64,000 nucleotides of DNA from an uncultured Tessaracoccus sp. (GTDB taxonomy: Bacteria > Actinomycetota > Actinomycetes > Propionibacteriales > Propionibacteriaceae). The stretch spans positions 5,876 to 69,875 of the forward strand of contig NZ_CAMYFI010000006.1 in NCBI RefSeq assembly GCF_947255005.1, given 5' to 3'. Below are positions 36,382 to 43,719 of the stretch, piece after piece. Numbering within the stretch: position 1 is the stretch's first letter; each line of letters opens with the position of its first letter. The notes under the pieces were generated by a model. The model saw only the letters and a list, made by a program, of their open reading frames with translations. It had not been told where the DNA came from and ran no database searches. Position numbers and translations under genes: made by a program.

Positions 36382-37269
36382 TCATATCCAGGTAAGAGCC
36401 TCGGTTAGCGGGGTTTCAACAGCTTCCTTGATGCGGACCCTGTTGTTGGGGGTCGGACTTGCAGCTAAGGCGGCCGCTCGTATCGAGCCGGGGACAGAAC
36501 TAATGAATGAAGCTAGGCGGGCTTGTGATCGGCTAGTCTTAAGTGTCTTGACCGACTCGTCGTGGACGACGGTTGGTTCCATGGTTGCGAAGATGCGGCG
36601 AAGCTCAGAGCGAATCTCTGTATTCGGCACATCCGGAACTTCCTGCCCTAAACGCGACAGGATTGATTTCGCTTCATCAACTCGAAGAATGTCTAAAATC
36701 TTCGTCGGATTGACCCTCTCAGGTTTGTTTTGAGGAGGCCGAGTGGTCTGCAAGGTGTATCTTTCGGATAAAGTTATGATACCAACATCCTCCGGTATAG
36801 CTTCGAAGACTTTTGCAAGGTGCCTCGTGCTAACTACAACGTTGACCGCGGCAAACACTTGACAGTAGTTTTTGACTTGGCTTCTCAACCGGGACAAAGA
36901 GTCGCGCTCTGATTTAATCTCGTAGGCTGTGGAGGTCCCATTTAGAACTACAATGTCAGCCTTGCACGAGCCCGCCCGAACCTCGCTGAGAAGTGTGGCA
37001 GTGTTCAAGTTGTGGCGGCCCAGGAGAATCTTCTCTGTGATCGCAGCCCGGTAAACGTAGTCGTCGCGAAATTTTGACCTCCTGAGTAACCCGAATGCTT
37101 GATCGAGCGCGGTTCCTACGGTCGCTTCAGGCGGCAAGGATGTGCTGAGACGGGTAAGGAGAAGCAGCCTAGCAAAGAGTGGGGAGCCTGCGTGCTTGCT
37201 GAAATCTCGCAGTACTGCTGCAGAAAAGAGACGGCTAAGGGCTGCGGCTTCGTTCTTGTCGAGGTCCAT
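36382..37269 (-). CDS. sce7726-family protein with PD-(D/E)xK nuclease-like core
   Basis: From the ATG at 37269 (GGGAAG just upstream) the product is 295 aa. The core has E96, D105 in KADIVVLNG and the pair E117-x-K119 in AYEIKSERDSLSRL, the order of a PD-(D/E)xK nuclease active site. NYCQVFAAVNVVVSTRHL matches the helix-strand that follows in this family. An in-frame codon at 37323 could extend the N-terminus. First gene of the sce7726-sce7725-RES operon. Confidence 0.85.
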   Translation of the reverse strand: MDLDKNEAAALSRLFSAAVLRDFSKHAGSPLFARLLLLTRLSTSLPPEATVGTALDQAFGLLRRSKFRDDYVYRAAITEKILLGRHNLNTATLLSEVRAGSCKADIVVLNGTSTAYEIKSERDSLSRLRSQVKNYCQVFAAVNVVVSTRHLAKVFEAIPEDVGIITLSERYTLQTTRPPQNKPERVNPTKILDILRVDEAKSILSRLGQEVPDVPNTEIRSELRRIFATMEPTVVHDESVKTLKTSRSQARLASFISSVPGSIRAAALAASPTPNNRVRIKEAVETPLTEALTWI

Positions 37270-38252
37270 CTGCTTCCCATCCTCTCTCCGCTCACCGGTT
37301 GCGGAACTCCTCAGTCTGCCCAAGACTATATCGTGGTGCGCTAGACCGTTGCGTGGCTCGCCGCCGTGGTTCCTAATCGTAGCTGGCCATGATGTTGTCT
37401 AAACCAACGTTACGGTGTGCGGCCGTGGCTCCGTCATAACAACGGCCGCTGGGAACTACCGCCCTCACGGCTCCAGGCCGCGACCAGCTCGTTGACTGTG
37501 CGGGTGAAGGCGTCTTCGCCCCAGACGACGCAAATTGTTGAGTGGAGGTTCTCGCCCAGGTGTCTGTGCCCATTCCTGCCACGGCATGTAGCGCGCTACT
37601 CGCCCACGTACGTAGCGCTCCGCGCCGATCTTGACAGCCCCGCATTACCCGCGATGATGTCTGCGACCCAGCAGCGATAGACGCTGAAGCACTTTCTCGA
37701 AGCTCAGCAAAGGATCGTCGAGGAGTGACAACAACAAGCTCGACAGTGCCCGCTGGTGGCAACTGCTGCAGATGCCTCGCGCAGGTTCGTAGCGAAGTCC
37801 GACCCCACGACGACCCATCTCACAGACATTTCAGCACCCGACCAGGCAGCCACGACAATTGCCACCACGCCATGAGAGCCACTCCCTTCCTGTGTGCAGA
37901 CAGGCTGACCGTTGATGCGTTTGACTCGCTTTCGTGAACGACGTGGTGTGCTACCTTGACCGCGACAGCTACAGCGCAGAAGACTCGCCATGCAGGTAGG
38001 ATCCGAACCGATGACAAGCGTTTACGACGACGAAGCGCCTTGTCTGCCTGAACACCTCTCGTGCAAGCTACCGGCCAAACAACTCGATCCTCGAAACCTT
38101 TATGCCGCCCGAATACCGGAGCAACCGTCTCGTGTGCGGCTGGAGTGATTTCTGTTCGAGAAAAAGGCAAGACAAAGAAGTGCATCTCCCAGCACCCGCG
38201 GCTCCCTAGTGGAAATCCCAGTTGAATCGTGACAGGAAGGAGCGTGTCTCGC
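37270..38252. other. Gap without a convincing gene; coding remnants
   Basis: Minus-strand fragments look protein-like but change frame: MSVRWVVVGSDFATNLREAS near 37820, TVELVVVTP near 37730 and NELVAAWSREGG near 37470. I take these as debris of a decayed gene of unknown family. TATAGT at 37330-37325 on the minus strand may be the -10 box of the sce7726 operon. RNA genes or further repeats were not seen. Confidence 0.35.
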
Positions 38253-38609
38253 ATGGTAGAATTTATCCCCAATGCGGGTGCCTGTATTGCCACAAAAAAT
38301 GTGCTAAATGGTGTCGGCGTGGTCAGGTGGATGGTCCGCCACCCCTCCCAGCACCCGGCTGATAACGGTTGGTTCATCATGGGGCATCTCGACACCGAAG
38401 AATACCTCGCGGACACGAGTAACTATCAAATCACTGATTTCAATCTCCTGTGCAGTATTGAGCCGGCGCTCATTGGAATCTGGAACCTTCCCGTCGGTTC
38501 AGATCTACAAATCGTGCGCGATGAACTAGGGATTCGCATCGTCGACACTCCCACCGGGCGAGAAATCCCTCTAGAAGAGCAGTACATTCCACCACGGTTC
38601 CGCAAGTAA
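38253..38609 (+). CDS. DUF2185/Imm33-like immunity protein
   Basis: GACIATKNVLNGVGVVRWMV and DNGWFIMGHLDTEEYLAD, then FNLLCSIEPALIGIWNLPVG, match the layout of the DUF2185 (Imm33) family of immunity proteins. The ATG at 38253 follows AGGAAGGAG. The product is 118 aa. No toxin gene with a recognisable C-terminal domain is adjacent, so it is an orphan immunity gene or serves a toxin elsewhere. Confidence 0.7.
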   Translation: MVEFIPNAGACIATKNVLNGVGVVRWMVRHPSQHPADNGWFIMGHLDTEEYLADTSNYQITDFNLLCSIEPALIGIWNLPVGSDLQIVRDELGIRIVDTPTGREIPLEEQYIPPRFRK

Positions 38610-38703
38610 ACCAGCGCGGTCATCCGCCTACCGTGACCGTCGTTTGTGATTCACAAGCACCGCCTGTTGCAGCCCAAAGGGACGCGGCGGTTCGTGCACG
38701 GGA

Positions 38704-38734
38704 TTGACCTTCTCGTAACGTCAATGTTTACGGT
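38704..38734 (+). promoter_or_regulatory. MerR-type promoter with 19-bp spacer
   Basis: TTGACC (38704-38709), exactly 19 bp, then TACGGT (38729-38734). MerR-family activators act on promoters with over-long 19-20 bp spacers, and a TipA-type MerR gene lies two genes downstream. The ATG at 38742 is 7 nt after the -10 box, suggesting a leaderless mRNA. CGTAA and TTACG within the spacer region form a small dyad. Confidence 0.6.
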
Positions 38735-38741
38735 GGTGAGC

Positions 38742-39647
38742 ATGACAATCTCGATGATCGACAGCCTCGCTGGCATGCGGCGTCTCGCACAGGCACCACC
38801 TGGCGAGTGGGATGCGGCGGTCCGCGAATTGTGGGCGCCAATGGCCGATATGCATTCCTTCATCCCGGGCAACCTGGATCTAACCCAGGTGCACGCCAAC
38901 AACTTCGGGTTCGGACCTGGCGCCTCCAGCGACCTCATTCTCGATACCCTCCATACTTTAGAATCAGCCGATGCCTGGGGGCGGATTGAGCGGGCTTTGC
39001 AAGACGGACTGGAGCGCTTATCGACGGCTCATCCGGGTATGGACATGCCGGACCTTCGAGTGCTGCTCATCCTGGGCGACCCCGGCAATCAGCATTTCAT
39101 GGACGAGCTTCGCGGGTTGTCGGCCCTCGGTGGGATCAGCGGCTTCATCACGATCACCGTCTGGCCCACCCCTGAGGTGTTGAGTCGATTGGAGGGCATC
39201 GCTTTGCACGAAGTCCACCACAATGTGCGCTACTCGCCAGGCGGCGTGCCGTGGGACCCTCGAACGGTTACCGTGGGTGAGCACGTCGTAGCCGAGGGAT
39301 TGGCGGACCTATTCGCTGCGGAGGCCAGCGGTACGCAGGGGTTCACGCACTTCGTCGCAGAAGAAACACGCGCGAATAATGACGTTCTGGAACGGGTGGT
39401 CGAGGGTTTGGAAGTGACCGGGATGCAGCATTTCAGCGCGTGGTTGCTGGGCGATGCCAGCGCACGCTTATTCGGCGTCACCCCTGTGGGTCTACCCACG
39501 GGCGCTGGTTATGCGGCTGGTGTCCGTATCGTCGAAGCCTACTTGTCCCAGACAGGCCGAAGTGCCGCCGACTGCGTGACGCTGCCCGCCGCCGACATCC
39601 TGGCTGTGGCCCTGCCACAGCTGGGGCTCACCACAACCGCGCATTGA
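38742..39647 (+). CDS. DUF2268-type putative zinc protease
   Basis: The motif HEVHH (about residues 156-160 in IALHEVHHNVRYS) fits a gluzincin site, and VAEGLADLFAAEASG supplies a downstream Glu. The product is about 301 aa from the ATG at 38742, which sits at the predicted transcription start; an ATG at 38646 exists but precedes the promoter. No signal peptide is seen, so it is probably cytoplasmic. It is followed at once by a TipA-type regulator gene. Confidence 0.7.
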   Translation: MTISMIDSLAGMRRLAQAPPGEWDAAVRELWAPMADMHSFIPGNLDLTQVHANNFGFGPGASSDLILDTLHTLESADAWGRIERALQDGLERLSTAHPGMDMPDLRVLLILGDPGNQHFMDELRGLSALGGISGFITITVWPTPEVLSRLEGIALHEVHHNVRYSPGGVPWDPRTVTVGEHVVAEGLADLFAAEASGTQGFTHFVAEETRANNDVLERVVEGLEVTGMQHFSAWLLGDASARLFGVTPVGLPTGAGYAAGVRIVEAYLSQTGRSAADCVTLPAADILAVALPQLGLTTTAH

Positions 39648-39652
39648 TTAGG

Positions 39653-40426
39653 GTGAGCACAGTGGAGTGGACGGTGAAAGAACTGGCTCAACGTGCCGGG
39701 ATCAGCCCTCGGACCCTGCGGCACTACCACCACATCGGGCTCCTGAGCCCTGACCGAATCGGGGCAAACGGCTATCGCTACTACGGGCAGAGCGCCGTGG
39801 CACGCCTCCAACGCATCCTGCTGTTGCGCGACGCGGGCCTTTCCTTGACTGACATTGCCACCGTCCTCGACTCCCAACACAACGAGGCCGACGAAGTGGC
39901 GGCTTTGGAGGAACACGTCGTCAGGCTCCGGCGTGAGAGCGAGGCCCTGAACCGACGCATCGCGTCCGTCGAGCACACCATCGCCATGCGTCGTGAGGGA
40001 CGCCAGCCGCGCATGGACATGATGCTCGAAGGGTTCAACGACCGCTACGAGACGGAAGTGGTTGCCCAGTGGGGACAAAAGGCCTTCGACGTATCCAACC
40101 AGTGGTGGCACAACAAGACCCTCGCGCAGCAACAACGGTTCCAGGCCGACGCCGAGCAACTCCTCGCACGCTGGGGCGAGCTGCATGCGGCTGGGCACAG
40201 TCCGTCCAGCCCCGAGGCACAGGCCCACGCCGCCGCACATGTGGCATGGTTTGCCGACATCCCCGGCACACCAACTCACTCCACCGACCCAGCCAATGCG
40301 ACCGCCATGGTGCAAGGAATGGCGCACTTCTACGTCGCCAACCCAGACTTTCATCCCGTCTTCGGAAGCTCTGAGGCGGCCGACTTCGCCGCCGAGGCAC
40401 TACTGATCCACGTCCGCCAGCTCTGA
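39653..40426 (+). CDS. TipA-type MerR regulator
   Basis: The MerR HTH WTVKELAQRAGISPRTLRHY and HHIGLLSPDRIGANGYRYYG is followed by a long helix and a TipAS-like drug-binding domain (QWWHNKTLAQQQRFQAD; ADIPGTPTHSTDP). TipAL proteins bind thiopeptides covalently and activate their own promoter. The start is GTG at 39653 (257 aa), 5 bp after the protease gene. It probably activates the 19-bp-spacer promoter upstream of both genes. Confidence 0.88.
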   Translation: MSTVEWTVKELAQRAGISPRTLRHYHHIGLLSPDRIGANGYRYYGQSAVARLQRILLLRDAGLSLTDIATVLDSQHNEADEVAALEEHVVRLRRESEALNRRIASVEHTIAMRREGRQPRMDMMLEGFNDRYETEVVAQWGQKAFDVSNQWWHNKTLAQQQRFQADAEQLLARWGELHAAGHSPSSPEAQAHAAAHVAWFADIPGTPTHSTDPANATAMVQGMAHFYVANPDFHPVFGSSEAADFAAEALLIHVRQL

Positions 40427-40511
40427 CGCTCCCTGGCACCACGCACATAAGACGTTTACGAGCCCGATCACCCACCGGGAGTGCACGTCCTCCAGTAACG
40501 AACTCGTTGGA

Positions 40512-40768
40512 TTAGGCCGGAGCCAGCACTGGCATACCGACTTCTTCGGCCGCTGCAGCCGTTCGCACGTCATAGGTGAGGAGAGCATCCGTCTGCAGGT
40601 CGATGGCTGTAGCGAGATACAGTGCGTCGAGGGAGCGTAGATTCGCTCCGGGCAAGAGGCCTGCGTGCGTGAATTGAGCCGGTTCAAGCTCGAACAACGA
40701 GACCTTCGCAAGCATCGAGGTGACCAGCCCCTGGCTGAGGGCTGGGATGCGCTGAACCGCTCGACGGA
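40512..40768 (-). pseudogene. PIN-domain (VapC-like) gene truncated by IS3
   Basis: The remaining C-terminal part reads LRRAVQRIPALSQ, then LEPAQFTHAGLLPGANLRSL and DALYLATAIDLQTDALLTYD. The last segment carries the conserved Asp of the PIN fold and the terminal TYD. The N-terminal catalytic residues are missing because the inverted repeat of the IS3 element begins at about 40769. The missing part is not found on the other side of the IS, so DNA was also lost. Confidence 0.75.
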
Positions 40769-40797
40769 GTTGGATCGCCCCGGGTGTGGTGGAGAGT

Positions 40798-41745
40798 TCA
40801 TAGTGGTACGTCGGCCATCTCTGGCTGACTGGTTTCAGTGTAGTAGTGTTCCTCGAACTGCGCTGGAGCGAGGTCGTTGCAGTACGAATGCGGGCGGGTG
40901 TGGTTATACCAATGCACCCATTCCATGGTCGCGAATTCCACAGCATCACCACCGGTCCACGGACCTTCCCGCCACACCATCTCTTTCTTGTATAGCTTAT
41001 TAAGCGCTTCCGCTGCGGCATTACCGTAGGAATCCCCAGTCGAACCGACCGAGGCTTCTATTCCAGCTTCACGCAGCCGCTCCGTATAGGCAATGGAAAC
41101 ATACTGGCTCCCCTTGTCCGAATGATGAATTAACTGATCGATATTCCTGTTCTTTCGTTTCCTTTCCCAGAGCGCATGCTCCAGAGCATCCAGCGCTATA
41201 TCGGTCCGCAACGTCGTATCGACTCGCCACCCAACAATCATCCGAGAACACAGATCCATGACGAACGCGACATAGACGAAGTCACTCCATGTCAGCACAT
41301 AGGTGATATCGGCCACCCAGCGAGTGTTAGGAGTGTCTGCGGTGAAATCCCGCTCGACGAGGTCACCAGGATACGAGGCGGTCTTAGGCTGCCGTGTCGT
41401 AGTCGTCGACCGGGCATTAGGCACCCCGGCCAGCCCCAGAGCGCGCATACGACCTTCGACCGTGCACCTGGCGATCGGCTCGTCCGGGTACAGTCGGCGC
41501 AGCATCACCCACACGTTCCGTGCCCCGAACAATCCACGATTATCGAAATGCACACTCCGAATCCGATCATCCCACTTCGCATCAGCTCGCCTCCGGGCTG
41601 AAACCGGTCTCGCCTTGCTCGCGTACCACGAGCTCGCAGCGACCTGTACACCTGTCTGAGACAGTGTTCGACAGATCGGCTCGACTCCGAACTCATCACG
41701 ATGATCATCGATGAAACCATCGATATCACTCAGCGGCGGTCGAGC
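40798..41745 (-). CDS. IS3 transposase OrfB (integrase core)
   Basis: The DDE residues lie in RWVADITYVLTW (Asp), HHSDKGSQYVS (Asp) and SYGNAAAEALNKLYKKE (Glu); WYNHTRPHSYCND is the usual end. The open frame runs upstream past the first ATG (41553) to overlap orfA by 16 bp, with DEFGVEPICRTLSQTGV matching OrfB N-termini. So translation probably comes from a frameshift out of orfA rather than the internal ATG. Confidence 0.9.
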   Translation of the reverse strand, partial: ARPPLSDIDGFIDDHRDEFGVEPICRTLSQTGVQVAASSWYASKARPVSARRRADAKWDDRIRSVHFDNRGLFGARNVWVMLRRLYPDEPIARCTVEGRMRALGLAGVPNARSTTTTRQPKTASYPGDLVERDFTADTPNTRWVADITYVLTWSDFVYVAFVMDLCSRMIVGWRVDTTLRTDIALDALEHALWERKRKNRNIDQLIHHSDKGSQYVSIAYTERLREAGIEASVGSTGDSYGNAAAEALNKLYKKEMVWREGPWTGGDAVEFATMEWVHWYNHTRPHSYCNDLAPAQFEEHYYTETSQPEMADVPL

Positions 41746-42050
41746 TCCGCCTGGGCAAAATACGCACTCGCTTTCCGCAGGATCTCATTAGCTCGACGCA
41801 GTTCTCGAACTTCTTTTTCCAAGTCCATGATGCGTTGTTTATCATCGCTAGTCATTCCTGGCGCTTTACCGGAATCCACATGATGTTGCTTCACCCAATT
41901 ACGGAGGGTGTTCTTGTTGATTCCAACCTGTTCACCGACCAGCCGGCACGCGGTACTCACAGCCAGCGCGGGTTCATTGACCAGCTTCTCATTGACCATG
42001 CGCACAGCGCGGTCACGGACCTCTGCAGGATACTTACTCAGTGCGGGCAT
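41730..42050 (-). CDS. IS3 transposase OrfA (HTH)
   Basis: A 106-aa protein with an HTH_Tnp_1 domain (YPAEVRDRAVRMVNEKL; VGINKNTLRNWVKQHHVD) and a C-terminal leucine-zipper-like helix (IMDLEKEVRELRRANEILRK), ending 20 bp into the region where the orfB frame is open. Confidence 0.92.
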   Translation of the reverse strand: MPALSKYPAEVRDRAVRMVNEKLVNEPALAVSTACRLVGEQVGINKNTLRNWVKQHHVDSGKAPGMTSDDKQRIMDLEKEVRELRRANEILRKASAYFAQAELDRR

Positions 42051-42151
42051 GTTCCTATCCTCTCGGTTAGATCAAACCCTCCACCACACCCGGGGCGATC
42101 CAACTTCGCCGAGTAGGTGCGCCAACACAGCCCGAGAGCCTCGCGCGGCTG

Positions 42152-42502
42152 TCAGGCCGTGGGCATTGGCGAACGTGACAGCAGGCGCCGGTCGCGACGC
42201 TTAGCAGTGCGGGCGCGCACCAACAGCACTACGCTCACCGGGCCCATGACCAGGAACTTGAACGCGTTCCAGATGCACAGCAGCATCAGCAGGTGGAACC
42301 AACCGGGCGCACCGTTCTCGATGAGAATCGTCAGGATGTTCGCGACCGCAAGGCACGGGATGGCCAGCAGCATCGCAGGTACGCCCCACCTCAGCCCCCG
42401 CCGCGTGCAGAGCCTGTTCAACACGATGTTGGTCGGCATGTAGCGGTGCGGGAAGTCACGCGTGTGGATGCTCGCGGCCCAGATCAGGCGAAACATGAGC
42501 AC
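42152..42502 (-). CDS. Small integral membrane protein, copy 1
   Basis: About 114-116 aa with RLIWAASIHTRDFPHRYMPT, RRGLRWGVPAMLLAIPCLAV and two more hydrophobic segments, then a basic tail. It is a paralogue of 53330-53680 (same length, same motifs such as RYMPTNI, WGVP, CIWNA, MGPVS). Such proteins are often labelled sulfate permease without proof. The start is GTG 42502 or ATG 42496, preceded by GAGGAG. Confidence 0.75.
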   Translation of the reverse strand: MLMFRLIWAASIHTRDFPHRYMPTNIVLNRLCTRRGLRWGVPAMLLAIPCLAVANILTILIENGAPGWFHLLMLLCIWNAFKFLVMGPVSVVLLVRARTAKRRDRRLLSRSPMPTA

Positions 42503-42614
42503 AGTCCCCTCCTCGTCACCGGCGACAAGGAAACAAGAGGACCACTCAAGCCGAAGCCGTCAGGTTATCCACCGCATCCAGCGGTGGGCCACGCAGGTAG
42601 AGGCCACCTACAGG
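42503..42614 (-). promoter_or_regulatory. Conserved structured leader, copy 1
   Basis: The 112 nt upstream of the membrane-protein gene are conserved with 53681-53792, more strongly than neutral spacer should be. The shared block includes CGGTGGGCCACGCAGGTAG. In the transcript CCACCGC-TGGAT-GCGGTGG forms a stem of 7 bp (8 bp in copy 2). Confidence 0.5.
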
Positions 42615-42762
42615 TAACCATGCTGCCTGGCAGTCGCGGGGAAGTGAACCCGCCGCTGTCGCGCGAGGACCTGGGTGTCCACGGCGGCGAGGCTCTCTCG
42701 GTTCCAGGTGCTCGCCGCTAAGATGGTGCAAGGGTAACGGCTAGCGGTTCAAGGAGGCAGAG

Positions 42763-43719
42763 ATGGCGCGTGCTGACCTGCTACTTGATCTCGTCGAAGC
42801 CGAGAGACGTGGTGACCGAGACCGATTTCGCGTTCTCGTCGAAGCTGTAATCGCTGAGGAGCGAGCCAACCAGCACCACCTTGTCGCCGACCGCTTGTCC
42901 GAGCTGATTACAACCACTGGGCAGAGCGCTCCGCGTGACGACCACGCCGCAGCTATGCGCGACCTGATCCAGGAGATCGTTCCTCAACGCCGCTTGGAAG
43001 AGCTAGAGCTTGCACCGGTCCCTCGTCGGGTCGTCGCTGAGTTGATTGAAGAGCACAAGCGTTCCGAGCTGCTCCGCAGCTACGGAATCGAGCCCCGCAA
43101 TCGACTCCTGTTGTCTGGTCCGCCGGGTAACGGCAAAACCAGCGTCGCCGAGGCGATCGCCTCAGAACTGATGCTGCCCTTCTACGTCATCCGTTATGAA
43201 GGAGTGGTCTCAAGCTTCTTGGGCGAAACCGCTGCACGGCTCGACAATGCCTTCGAATTCGCACGGACGCGCCGTTGTGTTCTGTTTTTCGACGAACTTG
43301 ACACCATCGCTAAAGAGCGATCGGACGAGCACGAGACAGGAGAGATCAAGCGCGTGGTCTCGACACTGCTGCTCCAGATCGACCGGCTGCCTCCGCATGT
43401 CCTTCTAGTCGGGGCAACAAACCACAGCGAGCTTCTCGACCGGGCAGCATGGCGACGCTTCCAAATCCGCGCCGAACTCGAACCACCCAGCCGTGCTCAA
43501 GCGACACGCTTTCTCGAACGCCTCGCCGCCCGGATGGGCGGTGATCTCGGATTTGCCCCGCGCACTCTGGCGGACAAACTTGCGGGAGCTAGCTTCTCCG
43601 AACTGGAAGAGTTCGCTCTCGACGTGCGTCGCAGGGCAGTCCTCGAACTCCCCAACAGTAACCTCCGGAAGATCGTCCAAGAACGTCTGGAGCACAGACG
43701 AGATCAGGCGACGGGATGA
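42763..43719 (+). CDS. AAA+ ATPase of an Iet-type defence pair (IetA-like)
   Basis: A 318-aa protein with a helical N-terminus, Walker A GPPGNGKT (residues 119-126), Walker B CVLFFDELD (D177/E178), sensor-1 GATNHSELLD and an arginine-finger region. AAGGAGG precedes the ATG. It overlaps the subtilase gene by 4 bp (ATGA). The AAA+ plus S8 protease pair corresponds to the Gao_Iet anti-phage system and to ietAS of Agrobacterium plasmids; the function here is inferred from that match. Confidence 0.87.
   Translation: MARADLLLDLVEAERRGDRDRFRVLVEAVIAEERANQHHLVADRLSELITTTGQSAPRDDHAAAMRDLIQEIVPQRRLEELELAPVPRRVVAELIEEHKRSELLRSYGIEPRNRLLLSGPPGNGKTSVAEAIASELMLPFYVIRYEGVVSSFLGETAARLDNAFEFARTRRCVLFFDELDTIAKERSDEHETGEIKRVVSTLLLQIDRLPPHVLLVGATNHSELLDRAAWRRFQIRAELEPPSRAQATRFLERLAARMGGDLGFAPRTLADKLAGASFSELEEFALDVRRRAVLELPNSNLRKIVQERLEHRRDQATG

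Larger units (their letters stand above)
40769..42104 (-). mobile_element. IS3-family insertion sequence
   Basis: The terminal inverted repeats 40769-40794 and 42079-42104 are identical over 26 bp (GTTGGATCGCCCCGGGTGTG...). Inside are orfA and orfB in different frames, as in IS3 elements that make OrfAB by frameshifting. A clear target duplication is not seen. It separates the PIN remnant from the small membrane protein gene. Confidence 0.9.

Noticed and set aside
36126..36733. Plus-strand frames inside the sce7725/sce7726 genes
   Set aside because: Short, no ribosome-binding sites, and antisense to recognised protein families.
37820..38416. 198-codon minus-strand frame opposite the Imm33-like gene
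   Set aside because: Overlaps a recognised plus-strand gene and has no domain; only shorter protein-like remnants in this gap were noted.
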